Assembly (NCBI GenBank): GCA_903903205.1
Contig: CAIUXU010000507.1
Location: 1-6,533 of the forward strand
Origin: an uncultured Syntrophobacterales bacterium
GTDB lineage: Bacteria; Desulfobacterota; Syntrophia; Syntrophales; UBA5619
Direction: 5' to 3'
DNA: 6,533 nt
The notes below the pieces were generated by a model. That model was not told the DNA's origin and searched no databases. It was given only the letters and a program-made list of their open reading frames with translations. Each line of letters starts with the position of its first letter. The stretch's first letter is position 1. A program made the translations under genes and the position numbers. Of the stretch, positions 6,354 through 6,533 are shown in pieces.

Positions 6354-6533
6354 TCATTTCTCCTCCCGGATACTCTGCAGGTGGAAGGTCCCGTGCTTTT
6401 TAAAATGCTCCGATAACCCTCCATCGTTCAGTAACTCCAGCATCACCGGAGGGAGCGGGGCTACCTTGATCTCCGTTCCCTGGGTGATGTTTCGGACCAG
6501 GCCGGCGCTCAGGTCCACCTCCAACTGGTCGCC
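6354..6533 (-). CDS. C-terminal part of a LeuD/DmdB-type hydro-lyase small subunit (5' end outside window)
   Basis: The minus-strand frame is open from the window edge to TGA at 6354-6356, giving 59 residues. GDQLEVDLSAGLVRNIT, then KVAPLPPVMLELLNDGGL and EHFKKHG, match the end of the small (swivel-domain) subunit of the 3-isopropylmalate dehydratase family: G-D-x-L-E-V-D, a G-x-[IV]-x-N strand, PLP, a helix, and GGL. Members include LeuD, homoaconitase small subunits and DmdB of 2,3-dimethylmalate dehydratase. The catalytic part and the large [4Fe-4S] subunit are outside the window, so the substrate is open. It is 75 nt upstream of tctC on the same strand and probably in the same transcription unit. 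Its position beside a carboxylate transporter and an ICL-family lyase favours a catabolic rather than leucine-biosynthetic role (inference). Confidence 0.82.
   Translation of the reverse strand, partial: GDQLEVDLSAGLVRNITQGTEIKVAPLPPVMLELLNDGGLSEHFKKHGTFHLQSIREEK

Overview
This window is one side of a metabolic operon from a bacterium, probably Gram-negative. All complete genes are on the minus strand. The GC content is moderately high, the signal-peptide and Shine-Dalgarno signals are strong, and palindromic repeats sit in the intergenic gaps. A monofunctional aconitase of the roughly 640-residue 'Aquifex type' together with a tripartite tricarboxylate transporter would suit a Desulfobacterota-like (former Deltaproteobacteria) or other environmental proteobacterial genome. 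That placement is inference only, because no phylogenetic marker is present.

Layout in transcription order (right to left): the C-terminal 59 codons of a LeuD/DmdB-type hydro-lyase small subunit (6354-6533); tctC, a periplasmic solute-binding protein (5280-6278); tctB, the small membrane subunit (4819-5277); tctA, the large membrane subunit (3228-4733); an isocitrate lyase/PEP mutase superfamily C-C lyase with the KRCGH catalytic loop (2261-3160); and a complete 641-residue aconitate hydratase (197-2122). At the left edge the last 40 codons of an M20-type metallopeptidase run convergently on the plus strand (2-124). A 12-bp hairpin lies exactly midway between the two converging stop codons.

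The genes form a coherent carboxylic-acid catabolic module: a secondary tripartite transporter imports a di- or tricarboxylate, iron-sulfur hydro-lyases isomerise or hydrate it, and an ICL-superfamily lyase cleaves it to smaller acids. Candidate substrates are citrate/isocitrate, 2-methylcitrate/2-methylisocitrate, and 2,3-dimethylmalate. The last is suggested by a LeuD/DmdB-like subunit in the same operon as a Dml/PrpB-like lyase. The sequence alone does not decide among them. No promoter is evident inside the window, so the operon promoter is probably upstream of 6533.

Two intergenic gaps contain palindromic repeats: a composite element at 2148-2270 and a REP-like hairpin at 4794-4822. Each supplies the stop codon of the gene before it (the lyase and tctB). 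I found no CRISPR array, RNA gene, transposase or defence system, and I regard the window as mostly ordinary metabolism. The points most worth checking are the operon's substrate, the unusual second-half motifs of TctA, and the stop-codon-bearing repeats.
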